NCBI RefSeq assembly: GCF_026262505.1
Contig: NC_067207.1
Coordinates: 876,252-940,251 of the forward strand
Direction of reading: 5' to 3'
Source of the DNA: Trichomonas vaginalis G3
Taxonomy: Eukaryota > Parabasalia > Trichomonadida > Trichomonadidae
DNA length: 64,000 nt
The translations under genes and the position numbers were made by a program. The notes under the pieces are model-generated. The model was given only the letters and a program-made list of their open reading frames with translations, had not been told where the DNA came from and made no database searches. This document shows, in pieces, positions 31,518 to 41,438 of this stretch (position 1 is its first letter; each line of letters begins with the position of its first letter).

Positions 31518-32457
31518 TCATTTTGATGGAAAGAGACCTGTCGTTGCTGTTTTTGCAAATTTTGAAAGATAAGAAATATTATTCGTAATTAATTTTTCTG
31601 TCATTAAATAACAGTTTTCTGGGTAAAAATGTGTGAAATTATTAAAATCATAACTTTCTTTTAAATTCAACATACGAATGTGAAATAATCAAAGGGTAAT
31701 TTTCAGTATATTGCATAAACATGTATTTTGCAATGTTATTTAAAAATATGCAATAATCAACAATAGTTGTGTATTGACAATAAAATAAAACTTGTTCTTT
31801 GTCTGTTCCGCATTTATTTCCAATAACATTGCAATAAGAAAATGATTGATTTATTGAAATATCAACATTTGAAAAAAAGAATGACCATGTTTCAGTTTGA
31901 ATGTTTTCTCTGAATGTTGAGAAATTACATATACTTGAACCTCTTCCTGGAGCAATATATATCGATGAATAAAAAAGGCAATTGTTGTTTGTGATGTTGT
32001 TATTCTCAAAACTGATATTTCCAGAGCCTATAGCAAATGTATAAATTCCATATATTTTTCCGCATTTATAAACTGAAACATCATTTGCATAATTCTTATA
32101 TGAAGGTGAAAATGTAACAAACTGAAAGAATGCCATATTATTTTCTGCTATTGATTTATAATAACAAATTCGATGTTGAACAAATTGTCCTTCTTCCCGG
32201 CAATCAAAATAAACAGATCCACTATCGTTAGTGGAACTACAGTTATTAAATACTGATTCTTCGAGTAATGTGCATATTTTATTGTTTCTTGCAATATAAA
32301 ATGCACTGTTTCCTTTAATTTCTTCAAAGATGCAAAGAAAAACGTAAAAATTATCGGAGCCAGTTGTATTATAGAATGATACCCTATTTAATGATTTATT
32401 TAATTTTTCAGTATCACCATAGTATTCAGACCAAGAGTTTCTTTTTGAATTTTTCAT
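31518..32457 (-). pseudogene. Beta-helix-like family member, frame broken near the 3' end
   Basis: This is a member of the family at 53517-54509 and 56921-57949: same start (KNSKRNSWSEYYGD), repeated short beta-strand units (SVYFDCREEGQFVQHR, ISFENNNITNNNC, FSYCNVIGNKCGTDKEQVLFYC) and end (NISYLSKFAKTA). It is the only copy whose start is a proper ATG. The main frame stops at 31648, but the sequence to 31518 continues the family's C-terminal part in another frame after a short deletion. The strand-turn repeats suggest a right-handed parallel beta-helix, as in Pmp-like proteins. There is no signal peptide or membrane segment. Function unknown. Confidence 0.6.
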
Positions 32458-32689
32458 ACTTGAATTTAGTTTTAAAATTTCTAATTTTGATTATAGGCTT
32501 ACTCTGCTGATATGACTTATTTTGTTGTATGATTTGAATTTGAGAAATAGAATTTGTAAAAATGAACATGATTATACGTATAAAAAATTGAAAACATTGC
32601 CTGCAACTTTTTATTCAATTTTTCTGATCAGAGTTTACAATTTAACAATATTTCTTTTCAAAGTAATGTTTGTTTGAAACATAAAATAT

Positions 32690-33357
32690 GAACAATTATT
32701 TGATGAATCAAACAAAATATCCGATGGCATTGGCATATAATAACAACATTTCTTCCAGCTCTTTATCCGATATATATGAAGTTCATCGCGTTTTTCCTTG
32801 ATTGAAATAATTGATATATATCCAGAGATAATATCTCGAATCGATCAGAAACAGACAGAATATCTTATTTGTGTTCTGAAAAACATAATGAATACGATCG
32901 AAAACGAAAGATCGAGTGTTGAAATGAAAAAGCATTCACAGAAGGCAATCATTTATCTTTTGAAATCGAAAACAGTTTTTGTTGGCAATTCAAGAGATTA
33001 TTTCTTCGAAGAAGCGATCAAACGATGTTTCCCAGTTGATATCACAGAAAAGTCAACGATATCTGAATTTTATTCATCTCTCATTGAGAACAACACTGAA
33101 TTTTATATATACATAAACAGTGTTGTTTCAACATTCTGTCGATTGTTGAGTCAAGATAATCTTTATGTGTTTGGTCTTTTGACATCATATTTGTACTTGA
33201 ACAAAGAACATTTCGATATGATTACTAATGATACGATTTCTCTAATTCATTCTTCAATAGACACTTTCTCAAAATATCCTGAATCTCAAAAGTTATCTTT
33301 ATTACTTTCTGAAATTCAACAATCAAAATAAAATAAAACTATTCTAACTTTGTATGT
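32690..33357 (+). pseudogene. Truncated second copy of the ArfGEF-like gene 3' end
   Basis: From 32799 to about 33357 the DNA appears identical to about 27932-28490 (last 178 codons, stop and 25 bases beyond). From 32690 to 32798 it is still recognisable but decayed, with a gap of about 20 bases, relative to about 27780-27931. A frame of 177 codons survives, opening with TTG, but it has no domain of its own. It belongs to the duplicated ArfGEF-CTL block. Confidence 0.9.
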
Positions 33358-33429
33358 ATATGATCTATTATTTTTCCGTCCAATTCACTAAATTCTATTC
33401 ATATGTTTTCATTTTATTTTCGCTTTGTT

Positions 33430-33750
33430 GAAATTAATTAATCCTGATGTTACCGTTTTTGCGATTTTGGTAAAATTTAATAATTGTTTTTGCGATTTTT
33501 TCTATCTACAAAACAATTTTCTGTAAAAAAAATGCGTGAATGTATTAAAATGGTAACTTTTAGTTAGGTTAATAAATGTAACAGTTCCTGATCCTGTAGT
33601 TGATTGCCACTGAGCATAAGAATCTGAAATAGACAAAGTATAATTTGGTATACTCTGTTCAAAAATATATTTTGCGATATTTAAAAAAGCTTTGTCTTGA
33701 TGTGACTCGATGCTATCATAGACTTGTTCATTGGATATTTGTGATAGTTT
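33430..33750 (-). pseudogene. Beta-helix-like family remnant
   Basis: On the minus strand this is similar to the 3' part of the beta-helix genes. AATGTAACAGTTCCTGATCC at about 33577, the following GATTCTGAAATAGACAAAGT and the ATATATTTTGCGATATTTAA stretch match 57115-57230, and 33445-33480 matches their very 3' end. No long frame remains. It lies between the ArfGEF fragment and the second CTL copy. Confidence 0.65.
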
Positions 33751-34298
33751 ATTTCGTTCTGAGTCTGTTGATTCAATTCTTGAAGAATAATGAAGATTTT
33801 TATTATAAAAATAAATACCAACAAAAATTTAAAAGAACAGTCACTTGTTAAAATGCAACTAAACTCTCTATGATTTTTATTGTACCAACATATAATAGGA
33901 CATTTCAATAGAACATAACCATTCGTACTTTCTCTATGCAGATTGATTCGGAAAACCCTTATACAAGCTGATTAATTTGAAAATCTGTAATGAATTTCAG
34001 TTATTACAAGTGTAATATGAGTGATCAGATACAATCTAATTAGTCCAGGCAATTATCCATGTTCATTTATATCTGTGCGCTCTGCACGCAAATAGAAATG
34101 AATGAAAAAAAAATATAAAAAAAAATAAAAAATCATTGCACTAGCACGTTTTCCTGATGGTTTTGATAATCAGAAAGAGTGAGATGAAATGAAACTATTT
34201 TCAATTCAATTTTGTGTGAAAATTACAACCTTTCAAAATATTTTCAGTTCAATTTTGAGAGAAAAATTATAAAAAATCCAAAAATAAATTAAATTCAA
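33751..34298. other. Intergenic DNA upstream of the second CTL copy
   Basis: There is no gene. The last 150 bases match the upstream region of the first CTL gene (28717-28911). Confidence 0.6.
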
Positions 34299-36211
34299 AT
34301 GACTGATAGAATTGCTCTCCCTGACGGTTCTGAATAATCAAAAAAGCAATGGGGAGACTATCAGTATCCAGGTGATGTCGAACACATGAAAGACCATAAT
34401 AAATCATTGGTATCTTTGTTGCTATTACAGTCAATGCTATCATCCGCGTCAAGACATAGACAATAACCAAACCTTGGGATACACATGGTTTCTACTGTGG
34501 TTTTGACAACTCAAAGCTTGTTGTTAAAGATGCTCCGAATGACTTTGTTAAGCCAAATTTAGTTAACTACCCATACTTATTCTACGATGCTAAAAATATT
34601 TCGCGTCAAATATGTGTTTCAAAGTGTCCTACAAGGGAAAATTTACCATCGTTTTTCAATGTTAAAAATAAGAAGACCGAATCTGGTACTTACCTTAATA
34701 ATAGAACATACAACACAAATTACTATCCAGATGCTAAAAATACTTACGAATATAAGACCAGACTAGTGCTTAACAGATGTGTTCCTGATCTTACTATCGG
34801 AGGATATATGGACTTGGCCTCTTCTTTCAGTGAAACAATTAAGCAAAGATTAGATTATTTTCCCAAGCCTGATGGTACAATTGATTATATACTTAATATA
34901 AAATCTACAATCTTGATTTGTGGTGCATCATCTGTAATTGTATGCTTCGTCTGCATCTTAATACTGAAAAATTTTGCAAGTTGCATTGGTAAAACAGTCG
35001 TAATGTTAGTACCACTTTCTTTAATTGGTGTTTGTGTTTTCATATTCACATCAGGATCATTAGTTGAGACAATATTAAATAGAGAAGATATAATTAGTCA
35101 AGCAACATTACAAATTATCGCAGTAATTGCTTTGGTCATTGCAGCATTAATCATTTGGTTCCTTATTCGTATTTGGAGTAAGGTGAATTTAGCTTTATCG
35201 CACATTGAGTTTGCCTGTAAAGTATTTTACAATAACTTGGCGAAATTTATTTTCATCCGAATTATTTGGCTATTTATTTTCATACTTATTGGTTCAATTG
35301 TTTTAGTTTCATCGGCTGCTCTTTATTCAATATATGAATTCAAGTACAATATTCCTGATGATGGTTTCTTTAAAGGTATCGGGCGAATTACATTTGATTG
35401 GAACATTGTTTTTTTCATGCTGATATATAACATTGTTTTTCTTGTTTTCATTCATTATCTTCTGATTCACCTATGTCATTATGTTACAAGTGCAGCAATA
35501 GTTAAATGGTATTTCACAGAACGAAAAGGAAATTCACATTTTGGACGTATCAGTTTTCATGGAATTTGGTTTGCATGGAAGAAAGGATTAGGAACAGTTA
35601 CTATTTCTTGTTTGATTCGGACAACTCTTATGATTTTAGTTAGGCAATTAGCGAATTATCTCAATAAATTACCATTAACAGGTATACCTTTCATTAATAC
35701 ATTTATTAACATGCTATTTCGATTGAGCAATTTAATTGCTTTTGTTTTGGCGAGTACTTACACAACTCAGCATATATTCAATACTCCATGGATTCCATCT
35801 GCAAAGTTAGAGATCGGTTTTATTGCTATTGATAAACTTTTTACTATTATTTTCATGGTCATTGTCGTAATTATCGATTGGGTGGCATTAATTGGCAATT
35901 TTTCGATGTATGTCATTTTATTTGTGTTAATCGATCAAATCATGGGAGAAGGGTTTAATCTTTTTAATCCTTCACTCGTGCTGGCAGCATTATATGGGAT
36001 TATATTCTTACACGTGTTCCGTAGTATTATTGACATTATTTATGTTTGTCAACAATCTGAAAAATCACTTCCTGAAAACACAGCCGGCGATGTTTCTAAG
36101 ATGGAGAAACAGATAATTACTGAAACGAAAGATGCTCCCGAGAATGCTGATACCAACAACCAAGCTTCAGTTGAAAAATTGGAAGATAAATCTGAAATAA
36201 AAGAAGAATAA
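34299..36211 (+). pseudogene. Second CTL/SLC44-like copy, 5' part damaged
   Basis: This is a paralogue of 28999-30834. The ATG at 34299 is kept, but after 12 codons a TAA (34335-34337) replaces the first copy's GAG codon. About 27 bases are missing from the first membrane-helix coding part near 34,408, and another stop follows near 34,456. The luminal loop and the rest then run open, with the longest frame from the internal ATG at 34766 to 36211 (481 codons) containing the remaining helices, VKWYFTERKGNS and GIWFAWKKGLGTV. The two copies have diverged clearly, so the duplication is not very recent. The 34766 frame would lack the first helix and most of the loop. It is probably a pseudogene, though a shortened protein cannot be ruled out. 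Confidence 0.7.
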
Positions 36212-36661
36212 ATGAAGGTATCGTTAAAGTTTTTTTTCTTTATGGAGCTCAATGATAATCCCACGAAGGAACTTATTAAATAAACAGAGCAAGTAGGTTC
36301 CAAATATGAATTCTATAATCTTTTTTGAAAAGTTTTTAAAATTTATTTTGCATTTCTGTTTTGGTGGGACCCCCTTTATGGTGTCCAAATTACTTTTTAA
36401 TAATTTATATGACATGATATACCAAATCATAAACAACCGAGTTTCAAGTCTCTTTTTTGACATGATCTAGTTGAATTATAGTTCTCTTGTATCTGAATAT
36501 TTGTATTCAATCACATGCATTGATTTGCAGGCAACTATAATAAATATCTGCTTAAATTTTGCATTCAGTTTTGGTTTTGATCTGTCTATAATATTTTTTT
36601 TCTAGTGAAAGACACTTTTTGCGCCAAAAGGAATTTGTGAAGTTTACATTGTTCAAGAAAA
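36212..36661. other. Intergenic DNA upstream of the nucleoporin gene
   Basis: About 450 bases with no supported gene. The promoter of the next gene must lie at its right end. No clear initiator consensus was picked. Confidence 0.5.
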
Positions 36662-39600
36662 ATGTCGACGAACACTGAAGCCGAACCAAATATAAATCAG
36701 GCAGAAAGTGACTTCGTTGATGCGTACGAAAGGAGTTCTGTCGATAACACTGAAATTAATAATCATTTTGCGAAGATTATCGAAATATTAAAAACTAAAT
36801 CAACTCCACCGCCAAATGATTTAGTCATAAATTACGAAATTCAAACAAAAGCAGACTTCACAACAAAAGGTATTGATATATTTCCAAAATCTTGTTTTGT
36901 TGCAACAGTTTATATCGGAAGATTTTTAAATGATTTAAGTTTAGTACTTGACAATCTAAATAATAAAGAATTCGATGCAAAAGAATACGCAGAATTTGAA
37001 AAATACATGAAAGAAGAGCCAGAATCAGAAGGTGAGATCGTAAAATACTCAATTACTCTCAAGGCTGCAATTGCTTTGTTCCTTAAAAATGAGGAATACG
37101 TCGAAAAATATTATACAGCAGATTTGCTAGATTTTCTCGGAAATACGCTCTTAGTTCAAAATGTTTTATGTCAATCACGTATATTCCACATCGTTCTTGA
37201 GGCTTATGCAAAAATTTTTGTAAAAAGAGCACTTGACGCCGCCAAAAATCAAATTCATCATTTTAATGAGCAAAAAGTGAGCCAAAGACTATCAAATAAG
37301 GACGAACAACCATACCATAATATCCTTGTCTTCTTAAAATTTGTTACAACGATTGGTAATTTTTGGCCTGGACCAGATTACGCTGCATTCTTCTACGAAA
37401 ACGGTACAGAGTATATTCATGACTCTAGAGATTCTATTACACCACCTCTTTTCTGCGGAATCGTTGATTGTCATGCAATGATTTGCAGAACTAAGGAATT
37501 GATACGCAAAGACATAAGTAGCATAGCTTCAAACAGTTCAGATATTATCAATTTCCTTAACTTCATCAAATCTATTCATGGCCATGCATTGGATTTAGGT
37601 TCATGTGATATTGAAAGGAAAGCTTTGTCCGATTTCGATGCCGAAGGTATGGAATCAGTTCTAAAATACCTTGCCGCTGTAGCCCGTGTAGATCCATCAC
37701 ATTTCAAGGTTGATATTTACAATAATAATAATCAGGATGCGAATGAACAACAATCTGCACTTTCCAATGCGATCAAACAAGAAGGAAAGTCAGTTGCCTC
37801 CAGTCTGATTCAAATAATTTTGTCTTCTGTTCCGGCCACATTAAAAGGCTGTTGCTTTGAGCTCCTCGCGGCCATGCCATCCGAATACAATACCGAAATC
37901 TGGGCCCAATTGAGTGCCAGCAAAATTTTGACATCCGATATCATAAAATCTGGCAAAGGAGGAATCCTCACAGAAATTAATGACGTAGAAAACAAGGCCG
38001 GAATTCATCCTATTACACGAAACTTCATCAAATGTCTTGCTTCTTTGCTCAAAAACGGAGCTCCGAACGAAGGATTTGAATTATACCATACATTCCTATT
38101 CAAAATCGTTCTTGTGAACCACTCCAATTGGACATACAACAATGCCAGTGAGAAATGGGGTCTCTTGAGCGATATTGCCCAATGTTGGACGAATTTATTA
38201 TTATATCAAGAGAAACATTGCCAATGCCTTATGGAATCCTTCGTCTGTGACCAAGAGCTCCTTAAGCACATCATATATTCCATCAATGATGACGATTGTC
38301 CGCTCGAAACTCTCTATACTTGTTATAGATTGTTTTTAATTGTGGCTGAGAAGCATTCCTACATGAAATCCGAACTCAGTTCATTAACATTCACCACAGT
38401 AGAGGAACAATTAGGCTGGAATACCACTACAATCAACAAAATTTTGAGATGTACTGCTTGTATCGATTCAGATCTTCAAAGAGTGGCCATCCACTTGTTA
38501 CAAAAGATATGTCTGAAGTCACCCGATGTAGCCCAAGTCATTATTTCGAAGCCAATTTCAAGAGCAATTGATGTCATCAAATACGTCATCGAATACGACG
38601 AACCGGAAGACGAGGATGATGATGTATTGAATATTAGATGCTCAATGCTTACTTTCCTTTTGAGTTTGGGCAGCGAATCTTATTTCTTAAGACATGTCAC
38701 CGGATTTTCTCTTCATGACCCTCCTCTTTCTATCATACAGAGCTCACTGACTGAAGGAATCCTTCCAACGATCCTTGAAAAGCTCCACAACCACGATACT
38801 CACATGTCTTCACCGAAATTCACTTCCCTTTCGCTCAGATTGATTCTTTTGTTGACAGATTCGAATCTTACAATTGGTCCGACTTTGAATTTGCTTCTCA
38901 GCTCCAAACACAACTTCTTTGTCGACCAATTAGTCATATTAAGAGACAAAAGATGCCAGTTGTCAACTGTTGGATGCTATTTGCAGCTTCTCGCAAGAGC
39001 TAGCTCACTTAACAATGAAGCAATCTTCTCAGGAGCCACTCAAACAGCATTTAATAATTTATTGACAACAAATTCAGGAAATCTCAACTCGAACAGGATC
39101 ATATTGCTCTTGGAGTTCATCGATAGGATCAAGAGAGGTGAAGATTCGTTGTTAATTGCAAATGGAGTCAAAGAAATCGTTGTAAACTTCTTTGCAAACG
39201 AACATGCAGTCAAAATGATGAAGCAAACAAGTAGTACATGGTCATTATCATGGTTAATGTTCGTTACTGCTTGTTTAGAAGATATTCCAAAATTAGATAT
39301 CAATTCCTCTGAACTTTTGGTATCTGCTGCTGCATCAATCTCTAATAAGATCTTTGGAGAAAGAGTTTTCGAGAATATTGATGAAGAAAGTATAAGAAAA
39401 GTATTCAAATTATCATTAACTACTCTTATTTATTTGGTCGATAATAGGAATGCTCCATCACGTGCTGGAATATACTCCATTATCGATTCCATCCTTAAAT
39501 CCCTCAAAAACCAAAGTTCTAAGGAACCATCTCAAAATGATGAGAAGAATTCCCAACTTTTGACCAAGTACCAAGAAGATTTCGCACCTTTCGAGAACGA

Positions 39601-40735
39601 TTTCATCGATACTTTAGAGAAAGACCTAAGAAACGAAATTCCTATTGTCGAGGCCGGAGCAATTTCAGTTGCTGAAAGCCTGATTCCTATCTGTTCGCCT
39701 GCATCATTGCTTCCTCTGATCAAATCTTCTCTCTACGAGCTTGAAGATGACTGGCAATTGTTTAATGAAGATGATAAATCAGGAACATTCGTTATTAAGA
39801 GCAAATGTTCGTTCTATACACGTTACATATCACTAACAGAAAACAAATATTTGCTCAGAGTGTTCATTGAAGAAGGATTAGTCAAGAAATTAAGTTTTGA
39901 AGACTATTGGCGCAATCCAGCTTCAATATTCAGTACATGTACGACATCATCATCTTCTGAAGCCAAATTAATCATGGGATCCTCAATTCTCAAGCTTTTC
40001 TCCACATTAATGTCCGCATTTGAGAAAAATCAAGATGTAAAGAGACACATAACTCACTTCCTTACTGTTTATAAGGATGCCATATGCGCCGTATTGAATT
40101 TCGGTGGTGTTGTCACTTTAATTGCATTAGAGTTTTTGGCAGACATCATTCGCTTGGTTTCTGTTGTTCCTGGTCTTGAGAGAGCTGTAAAGAACCCAAT
40201 AATCGAGAGAATTCCAAATGTTTTCATGAAATTTGCCAATTTCGACAGTTGGAAATCGGATTTGAGGGAGAATTCAGAGACAACAATCATCCTTGATGAG
40301 AATGTAGTACCACAAGAATACGAAGATAAGGCTAAGAAGGTCGTTCAGAAGTTATTGAACAATTGTATCACATTTTTAGTCAGAAGAACAGAAGCAACGA
40401 TGGTATTCACACCTCCTTTGAATGGCGATGAGTGGCTTTCGAAGAAGAACAACAGAGATGTCCCTCTTTCCGTTGTTACATACTTTTGCAAACAGATTCT
40501 CGAAGGAACACCAGAGCCATACGCAAAAACAATCTCGAGTATGTGTCTCGTCATCATTTACAGACATTTACTTGTTTGGAGCGGCGAAGGAGTCGATTTT
40601 GATGTTTCTACAGTTAGAAGTCAAGCGAAGATCTTCTCTGAGAATCCATTCCCTGATGCACAGAGCAAAGGATATGTGGATGGAAATATCCTCAAGAAGA
40701 TTATTGCTTTCCATTCAACAAATGGCAAAATGTGA
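36662..40735 (+). CDS. Nup205/Nup192-like inner-ring nucleoporin
   Basis: This is an intact frame of 1357 codons, all helical. Several stretches follow the Nup205/Nup192 pattern in order: ESVLKYLAAVARVDPSHF, IIQIILSSVPATLKGCCFELLAAM (about residues 382-405), an ILTEINDVENKAGIHPITRNFIKCL stretch that parallels the human IEVELNEIESRxxxYPLTRAF segment, and NASEKWGLLSDIAQCWTNLL (about 487-506) that parallels RAAEKWEVAEVVLEVFYKLL. Such proteins form the inner ring of the nuclear pore and bind Nup93-type partners. It is shorter than human Nup205 (about 2000) or yeast Nup192 (about 1680), so the C-terminal solenoid is probably reduced. The assignment is by eye; a generic alpha-solenoid is the alternative. 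Confidence 0.65.
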   Translation: MSTNTEAEPNINQAESDFVDAYERSSVDNTEINNHFAKIIEILKTKSTPPPNDLVINYEIQTKADFTTKGIDIFPKSCFVATVYIGRFLNDLSLVLDNLNNKEFDAKEYAEFEKYMKEEPESEGEIVKYSITLKAAIALFLKNEEYVEKYYTADLLDFLGNTLLVQNVLCQSRIFHIVLEAYAKIFVKRALDAAKNQIHHFNEQKVSQRLSNKDEQPYHNILVFLKFVTTIGNFWPGPDYAAFFYENGTEYIHDSRDSITPPLFCGIVDCHAMICRTKELIRKDISSIASNSSDIINFLNFIKSIHGHALDLGSCDIERKALSDFDAEGMESVLKYLAAVARVDPSHFKVDIYNNNNQDANEQQSALSNAIKQEGKSVASSLIQIILSSVPATLKGCCFELLAAMPSEYNTEIWAQLSASKILTSDIIKSGKGGILTEINDVENKAGIHPITRNFIKCLASLLKNGAPNEGFELYHTFLFKIVLVNHSNWTYNNASEKWGLLSDIAQCWTNLLLYQEKHCQCLMESFVCDQELLKHIIYSINDDDCPLETLYTCYRLFLIVAEKHSYMKSELSSLTFTTVEEQLGWNTTTINKILRCTACIDSDLQRVAIHLLQKICLKSPDVAQVIISKPISRAIDVIKYVIEYDEPEDEDDDVLNIRCSMLTFLLSLGSESYFLRHVTGFSLHDPPLSIIQSSLTEGILPTILEKLHNHDTHMSSPKFTSLSLRLILLLTDSNLTIGPTLNLLLSSKHNFFVDQLVILRDKRCQLSTVGCYLQLLARASSLNNEAIFSGATQTAFNNLLTTNSGNLNSNRIILLLEFIDRIKRGEDSLLIANGVKEIVVNFFANEHAVKMMKQTSSTWSLSWLMFVTACLEDIPKLDINSSELLVSAAASISNKIFGERVFENIDEESIRKVFKLSLTTLIYLVDNRNAPSRAGIYSIIDSILKSLKNQSSKEPSQNDEKNSQLLTKYQEDFAPFENDFIDTLEKDLRNEIPIVEAGAISVAESLIPICSPASLLPLIKSSLYELEDDWQLFNEDDKSGTFVIKSKCSFYTRYISLTENKYLLRVFIEEGLVKKLSFEDYWRNPASIFSTCTTSSSSEAKLIMGSSILKLFSTLMSAFEKNQDVKRHITHFLTVYKDAICAVLNFGGVVTLIALEFLADIIRLVSVVPGLERAVKNPIIERIPNVFMKFANFDSWKSDLRENSETTIILDENVVPQEYEDKAKKVVQKLLNNCITFLVRRTEATMVFTPPLNGDEWLSKKNNRDVPLSVVTYFCKQILEGTPEPYAKTISSMCLVIIYRHLLVWSGEGVDFDVSTVRSQAKIFSENPFPDAQSKGYVDGNILKKIIAFHSTNGKM

Positions 40736-41438
40736 GTTTTTTATATAGATATTATTTATTTATTTTTTTATAGAAGTTGAAGAATAAAGTTTTTTATTTT
40801 TTTATGATTAAAAGTTGCAATTTATCAACCTTAAGAGTTAAATAGTCCTCATTATCACTTTTCGATATGTGATCAGCTCAATTTATGGAAGAAGAGTAAA
40901 CAAAGTTACCAGATGGCACGTATAAGTAAGGATGTGGAAATTACCATAATCTCAATTTTTTATTTTCATGAAATACCAAAAGTTGAATATGAGAAAAATA
41001 TAATTTTTATCTAAAATTTTATAAAATTTGGCAAAAATTTTGGAAAAAAATGTAGTATTTCAGTCAAAATGAAACGAATAAAAGATTATATTTTTGTTTT
41101 TATATATTTTTATAATAAAATTATTGTATGGTTAATGATTTTTTGGAAATTTGATTTTTGAAAATCGATCGCTTGGTATTTTTGTCAGGGGGATTATAAT
41201 TTGTGCAAAGTATTGTATTAAAATACAGTAAATATGAGAGAAGTTAGAATTTTTTTTTTCAAAAAATCTCGTACTCTGGATTAAAGTCATCCAATCGTCG
41301 AGCGTATCATATGTCTATCCATACCAAATACATATCATCAATAAAATGTTATAAAATCCATCAAACAATTCTCTCGAAAAATCTTCAATCGATGTAAAGT
41401 TGTCAAATTCTAAAATAACGTATAATTTTTTTCAAGGT
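40736..41438. other. Intergenic DNA, very AT-rich, upstream of dynein
   Basis: About 700 bases with many homopolymer runs and no coding frame. It contains the dynein promoter; several TCA-pyrimidine matches occur but none stands out. Confidence 0.6.

Noticed and set aside
32798-33331. 177-codon frame as an independent gene
   Set aside because: It is an exact copy of the ArfGEF C-terminus, begins with TTG and has no promoter; it is a duplicated fragment.
33645-33908. Short frames on both strands between the ArfGEF fragment and CTL copy 2
   Set aside because: They overlap a decayed beta-helix remnant or AT-rich spacer and have no family match or start context.
41400-41438. 13-codon N-terminal extension of dynein from a TTG
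   Set aside because: TTG starts are not expected in this host and the ATG at 41439 is in frame, so the gene is started there.
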